A DNA stretch of 64,000 nucleotides from Serratia grimesii NBRC 13537 (GTDB lineage Bacteria > Pseudomonadota > Gammaproteobacteria > Enterobacterales > Enterobacteriaceae): assembly GCF_001590905.1 (NCBI RefSeq), contig NZ_BCTT01000016.1:1-64000 (forward strand), given 5' to 3'. Of this stretch, positions 48,693 through 57,077 are shown piece after piece. The notes beneath the pieces are model-generated. The model was given only the letters and a program-made list of their open reading frames with translations. It was not told the DNA's origin and ran no database searches. Position numbers and translations under genes: made by a program. Position 1 is the stretch's first letter; each line of letters opens with the position of its first letter.

Positions 48693-49430
48693 ATGACACA
48701 AAATATTTATGACAATCAGGCGTTTTTCGACGGTTATGCCCAGCTCAGCCGCTCGGTGCATGGGCTGGACGGCGCACCGGAATGGCCGACCATCCGTAGC
48801 ATATTGCCGGATTTACACGGAAAGAAAGTGGTCGATCTGGGCTGTGGCTATGGTTGGTTTTGCCGTAGTGCACGGGAACAGAATGCTGCCAGCGTCCTGG
48901 GCTTGGACCTATCGGAAAAAATGCTCAATAAAGCGCGGGCATTGACGCAAGATGACGGCATTGAATACTGCCAGCAGGATTTGGAGCAGCTTCAACTTCC
49001 CCCTGTTTCCTATGATTTTGCGTATAGTTCACTGACGCTGCACTATATAGACGATCTGGCGCGATTGTTTGCTACGGTTTATCAGGCGCTGGTACCGGGC
49101 GGGCAGTTTATCTTCACCGCCGAACATCCCATTTATACCGCACCGCAGCATCAGGGTTGGTTGGTTGATCAGAACGAACAGAAATCCTGGCCGGTCAATG
49201 GTTATCAGAAAGAAGGCCAACGGATCTCCAACTGGTTGGCGAAAGGCGTGATCAAACAGCACCGTATGCTCGGCAGCTACATTAATCTGTTGGTACAAAA
49301 AGGTTTTGTCGTTACCTACCTCAATGAATGGGGTCCTTCAGCGCAGCAAATCGCAGAAAACCCGGCGCTCGACGAAGAGAAAGAACGCCCGATGATTTTT
49401 ATTCTCGCGGCCCATAAACCCATGTCATGA
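48693..49430 (+). CDS. Class I SAM-dependent methyltransferase
   Basis: 245 residues. Motif I VVDLGCGYGWFC (about 45-56), post-I LGLDLSEKML, and a methyltransferase-11-type core with DFAYSSLTLHYIDDL. The C-terminal half (HQGWLVDQNEQKSWPVNGYQKEGQR) is typical of small-molecule methyltransferases. 33 bp after the LysR gene and probably read from it. Substrate not predictable. Confidence 0.85.
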   Translation: MTQNIYDNQAFFDGYAQLSRSVHGLDGAPEWPTIRSILPDLHGKKVVDLGCGYGWFCRSAREQNAASVLGLDLSEKMLNKARALTQDDGIEYCQQDLEQLQLPPVSYDFAYSSLTLHYIDDLARLFATVYQALVPGGQFIFTAEHPIYTAPQHQGWLVDQNEQKSWPVNGYQKEGQRISNWLAKGVIKQHRMLGSYINLLVQKGFVVTYLNEWGPSAQQIAENPALDEEKERPMIFILAAHKPMS

Positions 49431-49466
49431 TCCCGCACAGCTGTAAATCTTTATGCATCCAATATT

Positions 49467-49483
49467 GGGGAGGTCACCTCCCC
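49467..49483. terminator. Hairpin between convergent genes
   Basis: GGGGAGGT-C-ACCTCCCC perfect stem without a T-run; probable weak terminator for the methyltransferase or the GNAT gene. Confidence 0.5.
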
Positions 49484-49490
49484 CCAGAGC

Positions 49491-49991
49491 TTATTTAGCC
49501 CCCAAGCCGGTGCCTTGCGCCGCAAATTGCGTCAATACGTCACCTTCCATTCGATATCTGACCCACTCTCCCTGCGGCTCTGCACCTATACTCAGGTAAA
49601 AATCGATAGCCGGTTGATTCCAGTCCAGCACACTCCACTCCAGACGACCACAGCGACGCTCGCAGGCCAATTGGGCAATATGCCGCAGTAACTTTTTGCC
49701 CGCGCCGGCACCGCGAAATTTCGGTGCAACGTACAGATCCTCTAAATAAATACCGTTTTTACCCAACCAGGTGGAATAACTCATAAAGAACACCGCATAA
49801 CCGGCGGGCTCACCATCAACGGTACAGATCAGAGCCTCAGAACAGGCGTCCGGACCGAACAGGCTTTGTTCAATATCTGCCGCACTGGCAAGCACTTGAT
49901 CACGTGCTTTTTCGTACACGGCCAGCTCAACAATCATATCCAGAATCAATTTGGCATCGTTTTTTGTCGCCGGGTGAATCTCAATGGTCAT
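49491..49991 (-). CDS. GNAT family N-acetyltransferase (SAT-like)
   Basis: 166 residues. Acetyl-CoA loop VAPKFRGAGAGKKLL and C-terminal SVLDWNQPAIDFYLSIGAEP, with GIYLEDLYV before it. This layout resembles the spermidine/diamine (SSAT) or thialysine acetyltransferases, so an amine substrate is plausible but inferred. Divergent from a LysR gene by about 95 bp. Confidence 0.87.
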   Translation of the reverse strand: MTIEIHPATKNDAKLILDMIVELAVYEKARDQVLASAADIEQSLFGPDACSEALICTVDGEPAGYAVFFMSYSTWLGKNGIYLEDLYVAPKFRGAGAGKKLLRHIAQLACERRCGRLEWSVLDWNQPAIDFYLSIGAEPQGEWVRYRMEGDVLTQFAAQGTGLGAK

Positions 49992-50086
49992 GGGTCATCC
50001 TGAAAGTTGTTGTTTGTATTACTTGCCAGCATATAGCGTTACAAATACTGTATGAACTGCATTTTCATCAACAGGTAATGAACATT

Positions 50087-51001
50087 ATGCATCTGGATTT
50101 GAGACGCCTGGATCTCAACCTTCTGTTGGTTTTCGAAGCTGTGTATCGTCTACGTTCCGTCACGCGCGCTGCTGCGGAGCTGGCTATCAGTTCATCGGCT
50201 TTGAGCCATGCCCTAATTCGCCTGCGCAAAACGATGGCAGACGAACTGTTTTATCGCGTCGGCAACGACATGCATCCGACGGTGTATGCAGAAAGCCTGG
50301 CTCCGACCATTAGTGAAAGCCTGGCACTACTGTCTAAAGGTCTTCATCCCAGACCACGCTTTATCGCCGCCGACAGCCAGGAAAGCTTCACCTTCGCCAT
50401 CACCGACTACACCGCCTTCGCCGTTTTTCCTGCGCTAATGGCACAGATGCAGCGGTTAGCGCCAAAGTTATCATTCCAGCTGTGCTACTCGGAACGTAAG
50501 GTCGCGCTCAATGATTTACTGGCCGGGAAAATAGACTTTGCACTGGGCTTTACCGAGGCAGGTGACGAAAATTATCAGGAGATCGACGAAGTCGACTGGC
50601 TGGAAGATAAATATGTGGCGATCTGTTCCCCGGCCTTGAGCAAAAAACACGGCAAACTGACACTGGAGAACTACCTTCAGGCACGCCATTTGGTGGTCAC
50701 GCCTTGGAACGAACAGCACGGTGTGATCGACTATCAGTTGGAAAAGCTGGGGCTGCATCGCGATGTCGCTATCCGCACGCCCTCACTGTTGGGTGCGCCT
50801 TTTATTATCGCCGATAGCGAACTGATGATGAGCATCCCACATTACGCCGCGCAGAAATTACGCCAGTCAGTGGAATTGGATATTCATCCTCTGCCGTTCC
50901 CGGTACCCAATTACAAAATCAAGATTTACCTGCACCAGAGAAATGGCCGACCAGATGCTTGTCAGTGGCTTATGCAACAGTTGCAGGCACTTGCCGTGTA
51001 A
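50087..51001 (+). CDS. LysR-family transcriptional regulator
   Basis: 304 residues: MHLDLRRLDLNLLLVFEAVYRLRSVTRAAAELAISSSALSHALIRLRKTM forms the wHTH and an effector domain follows. Start between two ATGs (50078 or 50087); the upstream open frame to 49904 runs through the GNAT promoter and is rejected. Divergent to the SAT-like GNAT gene, its probable target. Resembles the NodD/LeuO-like group in the HTH wording, low confidence. Confidence 0.83.
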   Translation: MHLDLRRLDLNLLLVFEAVYRLRSVTRAAAELAISSSALSHALIRLRKTMADELFYRVGNDMHPTVYAESLAPTISESLALLSKGLHPRPRFIAADSQESFTFAITDYTAFAVFPALMAQMQRLAPKLSFQLCYSERKVALNDLLAGKIDFALGFTEAGDENYQEIDEVDWLEDKYVAICSPALSKKHGKLTLENYLQARHLVVTPWNEQHGVIDYQLEKLGLHRDVAIRTPSLLGAPFIIADSELMMSIPHYAAQKLRQSVELDIHPLPFPVPNYKIKIYLHQRNGRPDACQWLMQQLQALAV

Positions 51002-51009
51002 TAGACGTC

Positions 51010-51516
51010 TTATTCACCGATAGGCAAATATCCCTGCCACAACGGTCGTGCCGGTTCCCCCAGCGCATTTGCCTTCAGATGGATATGATATCCCTGCAAT
51101 GAATGTAGCAGCAGGCAGTCGTCGACTTCGGCCAAGTCATCCTTATGCTGCTGGAAACTGCCGGTCAGCAGCACCTGCTTGGCTTTCTCTTTGGCCTCAT
51201 CGGCACTGTGTGCCACAAACAAACCAAACTGATGCAGTTCAGCCAGCTCGTCACTGCGGTAGCCCCCCACATTGACAAAGAACAGCTTTTCCGGACCGTG
51301 AAAGGGTGCTGCACACAACATTACGTCGTAACCATCCGCCCATTCAATGCGCGCATAGCCATCAATATGCACCTTACTCTTATCCCCAAACCATTTCTCA
51401 CGCAGCAAAGGGTAAGCCTCTTCAGGCTGTTCTGCTGCAACAAACTGTACATCGTGCAGTTCGATATTGGCGCCCGGCGCCGTACCACCCACATAGAACA
51501 TCAATAGTCCCGGCAT
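51010..51516 (-). CDS. DUF1543 domain protein
   Basis: 168 residues with two similar halves: MLFYVGGTAPGANIELHDVQFV-like and HLKANAL-type segments, as in DUF1543. No signal peptide, no membrane segment. Start chosen at MPGLLMFYVGG; the frame extends to 51588 without support. Convergent with the preceding LysR gene (9-bp gap). Function unknown. Confidence 0.82.
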   Translation of the reverse strand: MPGLLMFYVGGTAPGANIELHDVQFVAAEQPEEAYPLLREKWFGDKSKVHIDGYARIEWADGYDVMLCAAPFHGPEKLFFVNVGGYRSDELAELHQFGLFVAHSADEAKEKAKQVLLTGSFQQHKDDLAEVDDCLLLHSLQGYHIHLKANALGEPARPLWQGYLPIGE

Positions 51517-51621
51517 TATGGTGTTATCTCTCTGTTTTAATAATCGATATATACAATAATATATAACGATTATTCTGCCAACCACCACAACGCCTAATGC
51601 ACGTTCACGCCTGCAAGGCCT

Positions 51622-51900
51622 TTACGCGCGGATATCCTGGTATTCAGGTGTTGTATCAAACTCATGTTTGGCAAATGGACACAACGGAATAATTTTACGG
51701 TTTTCAGCCCGCATTTTCGCCACCACCAGCGCCACCAGCTTTTTACCGACGCCCTGACCTTTCAATACCTCATCCACCCACGTGTGATCGATAATGGTTA
51801 ATTTGTCTCCGCTCGGTACAAAGGATATCTCGGCGATCATTTTTCCCTGCCGATCGTTTATATAAAAACGTTTCTCGTCTGCCAGAATTTCAAGATCCAT
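51622..51900 (-). CDS. yjdJ: YjdJ family GNAT acetyltransferase
   Basis: 92-residue minimal GNAT with [16 protein letters not shown] (acetyl-CoA loop) and [24 protein letters not shown], near-identical in pattern to E. coli YjdJ. Cytosolic; substrate unknown. An ERIC sits 31 bp upstream of the start. Confidence 0.92.
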   Translation of the reverse strand: MDLEILADEKRFYINDRQGKMIAEISFVPSGDKLTIIDHTWVDEVLKGQGVGKKLVALVVAKMRAENRKIIPLCPFAKHEFDTTPEYQDIRA

Positions 51901-51931
51901 AAATTTATCCCATTTTAAAAATACATAAATT

Positions 51932-52058
51932 TATACCCTATAGCTTTCAAGCTGCAGCTAGGCGCCCAGCTCGCTCATCCCCAGGCGCTTACTTTAGTAA
52001 GTAACTGGGGTGAGCTAGTGCAGGTAACAACGCTGCAGCTTGAAAGATGACGGGTCTA
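51932..52058. repeat. ERIC element (yjdJ/yphA)
   Basis: Exactly 127 bp, TATACCC to GGGTCTA. Arms CTTTCAAGCTGCAGCTAGG and CGCTGCAGCTTGAAAGATGA; core CATCCCCAGGCGCTTACTTT then AGTAAGTAACTGGGGTGAGC. It fills the region between two divergent genes. Confidence 0.94.
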
Positions 52059-52131
52059 GAACAATGCTGATATTAGTCTATTATTTAATCAGTAACACAA
52101 CATAATTGTGACAGTGGCTGAGGAGTTCAAA

Positions 52132-52545
52132 ATGGGTGAAAGCTCAAAAGACGGCGTTATTCTGTTATCTCGAATCTTGTTGATGATCCTGTTTATCATT
52201 TTTGGCTGGATGAAACTGACCAGCTTTGGTGCAACCGTGACGGCAATGGAGGGTTATGGTACGCCAATGCCGTATTTGGCGGCGATTATCGCCGTGGTGG
52301 TTGAGTTCTTTTTTGGCATCGCGCTTATTCTCGGGTTATTTACCCGCCCTATCGCGGTTATTTTTGCCGTCTATGTTCTCGGCACCGCTTTTATCGGTCA
52401 CCCATTCTGGAAAATGACCGGCATGGAAATGATGGGCAACGAAATAAACTTCTTTAAAAATATCAGCATTATCGGCGGGCTGCTGCTGTTGGCGGTCACC
52501 GGTGCCGGGCGTTATTCGCTGGACTACAAATTCTTCAATAAATAA
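52132..52545 (+). CDS. yphA: DoxX family inner-membrane protein YphA
   Basis: 137 residues, four membrane segments, with FGWMKLTSFGATVTAMEGYGTPMPYLAAIIAVVVEFFFGIAL and FTRPIAVIFAVYVLGTAFIGHPFW as in E. coli YphA. Start chosen at ATG 52132 after GAGGAG; 52108 is an upstream in-frame alternative. Function of DoxX proteins is linked to redox stress, not shown here. Confidence 0.9.
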   Translation: MGESSKDGVILLSRILLMILFIIFGWMKLTSFGATVTAMEGYGTPMPYLAAIIAVVVEFFFGIALILGLFTRPIAVIFAVYVLGTAFIGHPFWKMTGMEMMGNEINFFKNISIIGGLLLLAVTGAGRYSLDYKFFNK

Positions 52546-52553
52546 CCTCCTCC

Positions 52554-52582
52554 AGCCGGCGGCAGCGCTGCCGGCTGTTATT
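52554..52582 (+). terminator. yphA terminator
   Basis: AGCCGGC/GCCGGCT stem with a 9-nt GC-rich loop, followed by GTTATTT. Confidence 0.7.
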
Positions 52583-52584
52583 TC

Positions 52585-53157
52585 CTAACGGCTGCGCTTG
52601 GCGTGGCGCTCGAAGTTATCAATCTTGGCCTGCGCCGATTTGCGCAGCGTGACATAACAAGCACCTTCGCCGCCATCACGCGGCAACGCCCGACAAAAAG
52701 CCTGCACCTGTTCAAACTGCGCCAGCCATTTGGCGAGATAGCTGCGAATGATATTGGCATGGCTCTCTTCTTCCCGCCCACGCCCGTGGACAATCAGCAG
52801 CGAGCGCAGGTTTTGCTTTTCTGCCTGCAAAATAAAGCGGAACAGCGCTTGTCGCGAAGCCTCCACTGATTGTTTCAGCAAGTTCAGACTGGCCTGCGAC
52901 GGATAGCGGCCATGGCTCAGCTTGTCCAGTACCCCCTGCTGGATCCCCTCGCCTTTGTATTCCAGCGGAACTTCACAAGGGATCAGTTCGAGAAAGCCGG
53001 TGCTGAGGAAGTTTTCCTGCCGCAGTGCCTGCGCCTCACGCCGCGCACTTTTATCCATCGTCTCCTGCGGTTTAAGGTACAGGGTCTCGGGGGCGCTGGA
53101 TAACGGGATGACATCCGCCATCGCCTGTTCAAAAAAGTCTTTGTCCTGGTTGCTCAT
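52585..53157 (-). CDS. smrA: Smr-domain DNA endonuclease SmrA
   Basis: 190 residues, Smr (small MutS-related) domain with LIVHGRGREEESHANIIRSYLAKWL and GGEGACYVTLRKS; the N-terminal half aligns with E. coli YdaL/SmrA (FLELIPCEVPLEYKGEGIQQGVLDKL). E. coli SmrA has nicking endonuclease activity. Start chosen at MSNQDKDFFEQAM; 31 further codons upstream are open but unsupported. Confidence 0.92.
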   Translation of the reverse strand: MSNQDKDFFEQAMADVIPLSSAPETLYLKPQETMDKSARREAQALRQENFLSTGFLELIPCEVPLEYKGEGIQQGVLDKLSHGRYPSQASLNLLKQSVEASRQALFRFILQAEKQNLRSLLIVHGRGREEESHANIIRSYLAKWLAQFEQVQAFCRALPRDGGEGACYVTLRKSAQAKIDNFERHAKRSR

Positions 53158-53329
53158 CTTTCTGCCACTCTTAGACTGGGCCTTTAATGCCGGGGATGAA
53201 CCTGATTGTAAGACGGCTTGCCCCGGTTGCAAGCCGGGAATTTTCCGCAATTGTCGTCAACGGGTGAGGTTCTGTGCAGTTTTCGTTATACTGCCAAACC
53301 ATTATTGAGTGCCGCAAAGGATCGATCCC

Positions 53330-53668
53330 ATGAAAATGCGCGAGCTGGAAGCCCAGTTTCAAAATGCCATGAGCGAGCTGCAGGCCAGCTTCGAAAGGCA
53401 GCACCGTGAATGGCAGCACAGCTATCAGGCACTGCAGCAGTTGCTGGAAGAAGCTAAACAGCGCGAAGTCGCATTGCGTATGCAAAATGAGCAACTGGTG
53501 CGCAAGCTGAGCACCGCCAGCTCAGTGCCGGAACAGCACGCGTTAGTGAAGCAAATCAAAATGCTGGGCGCCCATCTGGACGCGTTGGCCAAGGATGCTG
53601 CCACTTTCAACCACCACCTGCGCAATCAACAGCGGGCAGCCGATAACTTCAGCGGCGAACAGCGTTGA
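53330..53668 (+). CDS. MbeD/MobD-like coiled-coil protein
   Basis: 112 residues, almost entirely helical. KMRELEAQFQNAMSELQASF, then ERQHREWQHSYQALQQLLEEA, resembles the MbeD/MobD mobilisation or exclusion proteins of ColE1-type plasmids (coiled coil with a conserved Trp). Start after AAGGA at ATG 53330 rather than 53309. No relaxase, oriT or other plasmid gene nearby, so a chromosomal adoption or mere structural likeness. Divergent from smrA. Confidence 0.68.
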   Translation: MKMRELEAQFQNAMSELQASFERQHREWQHSYQALQQLLEEAKQREVALRMQNEQLVRKLSTASSVPEQHALVKQIKMLGAHLDALAKDAATFNHHLRNQQRAADNFSGEQR

Positions 53669-53734
53669 CACCGGGCGCTGTCACGCAGCGCCTCCTGCCA
53701 AATACTGGCGTTCTGAGAGTGTAATAAATCATAA

Positions 53735-54181
53735 ATGACCTGGATCATCATCGCTGCCCTGATCGTTGTATTTATTATTGGTTACCGCATTTTGACTTCC
53801 GATACGCGCAAAGCCATCGACTCTCTGGCCCACTTGCTGAAAGTAAAACCGATGTTGATTGAATCGATGATTCAGGAGATGGGCAGCCGCAACAGCCAGA
53901 CTTTTATCCGCGTGCTGAATAACGGTTACACCGAAGAGATGCACCAGGCGGCCTATTTGCTGTTTATTTATCTGACCTTTATCAAACAGGCGGATGACCA
54001 CCAGATAGCGCTGTGGCGGGAAACGCTGGTACGCGCCGGGCTGTCGCCGGAACTGCATGCCGAACACACTGAAGCTGCCCTGTTCTACTTTGCCGATCTG
54101 GATATAGATGCCTTTGAATTGGCGCAGTTTCGCCGCGCTTACAATGAGCGTTTTAATCAGGAAGCTATCGCAAATTGGTGA
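53735..54181 (+). CDS. yicN: DUF1198 protein YicN
   Basis: 148 residues: one N-terminal membrane segment (about 2-20; MTWIIIAALIVVFIIGYRIL) and a helical cytoplasmic part. It resembles E. coli YicN along its length. Function unknown. It follows the MbeD-like gene by 66 bp. Confidence 0.85.
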   Translation: MTWIIIAALIVVFIIGYRILTSDTRKAIDSLAHLLKVKPMLIESMIQEMGSRNSQTFIRVLNNGYTEEMHQAAYLLFIYLTFIKQADDHQIALWRETLVRAGLSPELHAEHTEAALFYFADLDIDAFELAQFRRAYNERFNQEAIANW

Positions 54182-54187
54182 AGGTGT

Positions 54188-54203
54188 CCCCCGCAGGCGG
54201 GGG
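54188..54203. terminator. GC hairpin after yicN
   Basis: CCCCCGC-AG-GCGGGGG with no T-run, between two convergent genes; weak terminator at best. Confidence 0.45.
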
Positions 54204-54208
54204 AGGCA

Positions 54209-54547
54209 TTACTGAAACATGCTGTAGATATAGCGTGAAAGCGCATCACGCGAGCTGAAGCCGTGTGGAATGCCGTAACGCGCACTCGGGGCATCACTGC
54301 TTAAATCCAGGGGAAACTCAAGGTACTGATCGCTGGTGCGCACCGGTGAGGTCGGCGTGGCAAAATGCACGCTTTTCTCTTTCAGTGCAGGGTGGATCAC
54401 CAACGCGGTTCTGCCCATCCGCGCTTCACGATTCACATACACGTAGTGCTCACCCTTGCGGTAACCATAAGACTGGTCGGTGACATAATCACGCTCAAAG
54501 CCAGTATTCTCCAACACTCTAGCCACTTCATCCGGCCGTAAATACAT
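54209..54547 (-). CDS. Small conserved protein, DUF2002-like
   Basis: 112 residues starting [53 protein letters not shown]. Soluble, no signal. The wording resembles the DUF2002 family of small enterobacterial proteins, tentative. Start chosen after GAGAGGAG at 54547; the frame runs 20 codons further upstream. Confidence 0.72.
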   Translation of the reverse strand: MYLRPDEVARVLENTGFERDYVTDQSYGYRKGEHYVYVNREARMGRTALVIHPALKEKSVHFATPTSPVRTSDQYLEFPLDLSSDAPSARYGIPHGFSSRDALSRYIYSMFQ

Positions 54548-54649
54548 CGATTTCTCCTCTCGTTCTGGACCGCTGAGCGACCTTACCGCAATCATGAGAT
54601 GAAACAATAAATTTTTCGGTATGAATGTGGGTTTAGGAATAATCCTTAA

Positions 54650-55840
54650 TCATAAATTTTGCCGGTTTTGCAGCAGTAAACGCAGCGTCAGCAAAGCGCC
54701 CATAAGCACCATCAACGCAGCCGCCAGATAGATCGAAGGCACCCCCATGTGGCTCATTAACAAACCAGCCAACGGCCCCGTGATCCCTAACGCCAGATCG
54801 AGAAATGCCGAGTATGTGCCCAGTGCTGTGCCCTGATTTTGCTGTGGCACTTGCTTCACCGCCTCCACGCCCAGCGCCGGGAACACCAACGAGAAACCGG
54901 CACCTGCCAACAACGCTCCGGCCTGCACCATTAGCGGGTCCGTAGCCAGCCAAATCAACAACAACCCGATAATCTCAATCAGGAACGACACTAGGGTGAC
55001 TTTTAAGCCACCGTGGCGATTAATCGTCTGGCTAAATATCAGGCGGATACCGACAAAGGCAACACTGAACAGCGTCAGTGAGAACGCGGCCCCGCTCCAG
55101 CCTTTATCAGCATAGTAGAGGGTGATAAACGTGGCGATGACCCCAAACCCCACGGTACCCATTGCCAGTCCCAGACCGTAAGTCCAAATACGCCCCAACA
55201 CTGCGCTAAAGGCAATGCGCTTACCGGCGGCGATCGTCACGTTGGGCTTCGCACTCGCCAGCCACAGCGAAACCGCCACCGCCAGCACGATCAACGCCGC
55301 CACCCCGGCCAACCCCCAGTGCTGATTGAGGTAAACACCGAGCGGTGCCCCGGCAGCCATCGCACCGTAAGTCGCCACCCCATTCCATGAGATAACTCGG
55401 GCGGTATGCAACGGCCCCACCAGGCCAATCCCCCATAGGGTAGACCCCGTACTGGCAAAGCTTTCGCCGACGCCGAGAAACACCCTGCCAATGCACAGCA
55501 GAATTAAACTCAGCAACGGCAGACCAGTGAACCAAAAAGCCATGGCATAAAACAGACCGCTCACACCGCAACAAGCCAGCCCGAATAAAACCACTTTTTT
55601 CGGTCCGAGCTGATCGGCATAGCGACCGGCATGCGGTCGGCTAAACAAGGTAGCGAAATACTGGGCACTAATGATCAAACCGGCCAACACCGAGTTGTAG
55701 CCCAGGTCGTTATGGACAAACCCTGGCAGCACCGCCAACGGCAAGCCGATGGTCAGGTAACAAACGAAGGTGAACATCACGACCGATAAAATACGTTTAT
55801 TCAGTTGGAGATTGTTTTCTTTGGAGCTGATTGCGGTCAT
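54650..55840 (-). CDS. yhhS: MFS transporter, YhhS family
   Basis: 396 residues, 12 membrane segments. Close to E. coli YhhS/YfcJ: VCYLTIGLPLAVLPGFVHNDLGYNSVLAGLIISAQYFATLFSRPHAGRYADQLGPKK, and SLVFPALGVEAVKQVPQQNQGTALGTYSAFLDLALG. YhhS overexpression has been tied to glyphosate and drug export; natural substrate unclear. Divergent to no nearby gene; the AraC-type gene follows on the same strand upstream. Confidence 0.9.
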   Translation of the reverse strand: MTAISSKENNLQLNKRILSVVMFTFVCYLTIGLPLAVLPGFVHNDLGYNSVLAGLIISAQYFATLFSRPHAGRYADQLGPKKVVLFGLACCGVSGLFYAMAFWFTGLPLLSLILLCIGRVFLGVGESFASTGSTLWGIGLVGPLHTARVISWNGVATYGAMAAGAPLGVYLNQHWGLAGVAALIVLAVAVSLWLASAKPNVTIAAGKRIAFSAVLGRIWTYGLGLAMGTVGFGVIATFITLYYADKGWSGAAFSLTLFSVAFVGIRLIFSQTINRHGGLKVTLVSFLIEIIGLLLIWLATDPLMVQAGALLAGAGFSLVFPALGVEAVKQVPQQNQGTALGTYSAFLDLALGITGPLAGLLMSHMGVPSIYLAAALMVLMGALLTLRLLLQNRQNL

Positions 55841-55934
55841 CGAAGGTGGCTCGCATCGAACGGGGTAGGCAACAGTACTCAGCTTACCCCGATGAGATCC
55901 GATGATAAATGTGAGAGTTATAACGAATTATTAT

Positions 55935-56948
55935 TTAACTACGCGTTTGTTGCCTGCGCCATTCGCTCGGATTTACACCATAAATACGTAAAAACTCGCG
56001 GTTAAAGTTCGACTTGGTGGTAAAACCCGCCGCCTGCATGATCTCGGTTACCGAACGGTCATCGGCAAGCAACCACTGCGCCGCTTGGCAGATACGCAGT
56101 TGATTAACATATTGCGACACATTCATGCCCGTATGCCGATTGATGGCTTGCGACACTCGGCGTGCCGGTAAGCCAACTTTTCGCGCCAACCGCGCCAGAT
56201 TCAGCTCTGGTTCCAGATAAAGATCATCCTGTCGCAGCCGTTGCTGCACCAGTGCAAACCACTCGGCCAGCCGCTCTTCATCCTCGGTGATATCCTCCGT
56301 CGGTTCTGGCAGCGCATCCACCGGGCTTTCCGATGGCCGGCTGCTGGCCAGCACCAAACAGAGGCTTAACGCCACCAGCAAATTAACGATGGTGGCAATC
56401 CAACCGGCATGTCGCCCATCAAACAGTGAAAAATCGAGTGTAATCACCAGATCGGCTATTGCTACCGCGATCAGCAACATGCCCAATCCGCGCCACAACC
56501 GATAACTGAGCCAGCTCTCCGCCAGCGCCACTTGCTGCAAGCTGTTCTCACCACGCCGCAGTGCATACAGCAGCGCCACGCCATAACCCAGGTCGGTGCC
56601 AATGATCAACATATCCAACCAAAAAGGCGCGACCAAACTGGCCAACAACGTCAGGCACAATGGCATCAGGTGCCACAGTTCGCGCCGCCTTAACCTGCCC
56701 TGCGTACTGACCAAAAATGCCAAATACGTTAGCGTCGGGATCGCCACCGCGCTCAAAGGCTGCACCCCATTTAATTGGGTCAAACCATAGCCGTAACGGA
56801 TGCCCACCAGCAGACTTTGCCAGGCACACAACAGCAGCAATAACTGAAAGACCCAGCGTCGCGTGCGTGGTCGCCCCAGACGGTACAGCAGCCCCAGGCA
56901 CAACAAACCAAACAGAAAAGTGAGGGGAATAAGCGGCATCGTCGGCAT
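55935..56948 (-). CDS. Membrane-anchored AraC-family regulator
   Basis: 337 residues. The N-terminal half is membrane-embedded (about six to seven hydrophobic segments, 1-215), then a linker, then an AraC/XylS DNA-binding domain (about 235-335; LARKVGLPARRVSQAINRHTGMNVSQYVNQLRI, VTEIMQAAGFTTKSNFNREFLRIYGVNPSEWRR). Start chosen at MPTMPLIPLTFLFG. The frame extends to 57065 without support. It is divergent from a secreted hydrolase gene, its likely target. Membrane-tethered AraC proteins sense surface signals directly. Confidence 0.85.
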   Translation of the reverse strand: MPTMPLIPLTFLFGLLCLGLLYRLGRPRTRRWVFQLLLLLCAWQSLLVGIRYGYGLTQLNGVQPLSAVAIPTLTYLAFLVSTQGRLRRRELWHLMPLCLTLLASLVAPFWLDMLIIGTDLGYGVALLYALRRGENSLQQVALAESWLSYRLWRGLGMLLIAVAIADLVITLDFSLFDGRHAGWIATIVNLLVALSLCLVLASSRPSESPVDALPEPTEDITEDEERLAEWFALVQQRLRQDDLYLEPELNLARLARKVGLPARRVSQAINRHTGMNVSQYVNQLRICQAAQWLLADDRSVTEIMQAAGFTTKSNFNREFLRIYGVNPSEWRRQQTRS

Positions 56949-57077
56949 CTTGTTGTCTTCACACAGAACCGACAGTGTACTGTTAAAACAATCATTTAAC
57001 GACCCGGATCGCGATCGAGGTCGCCGGGTAACACCGACAATGTCACTCTCTCGCCGTTGACACATTGAGGAGTGAAA

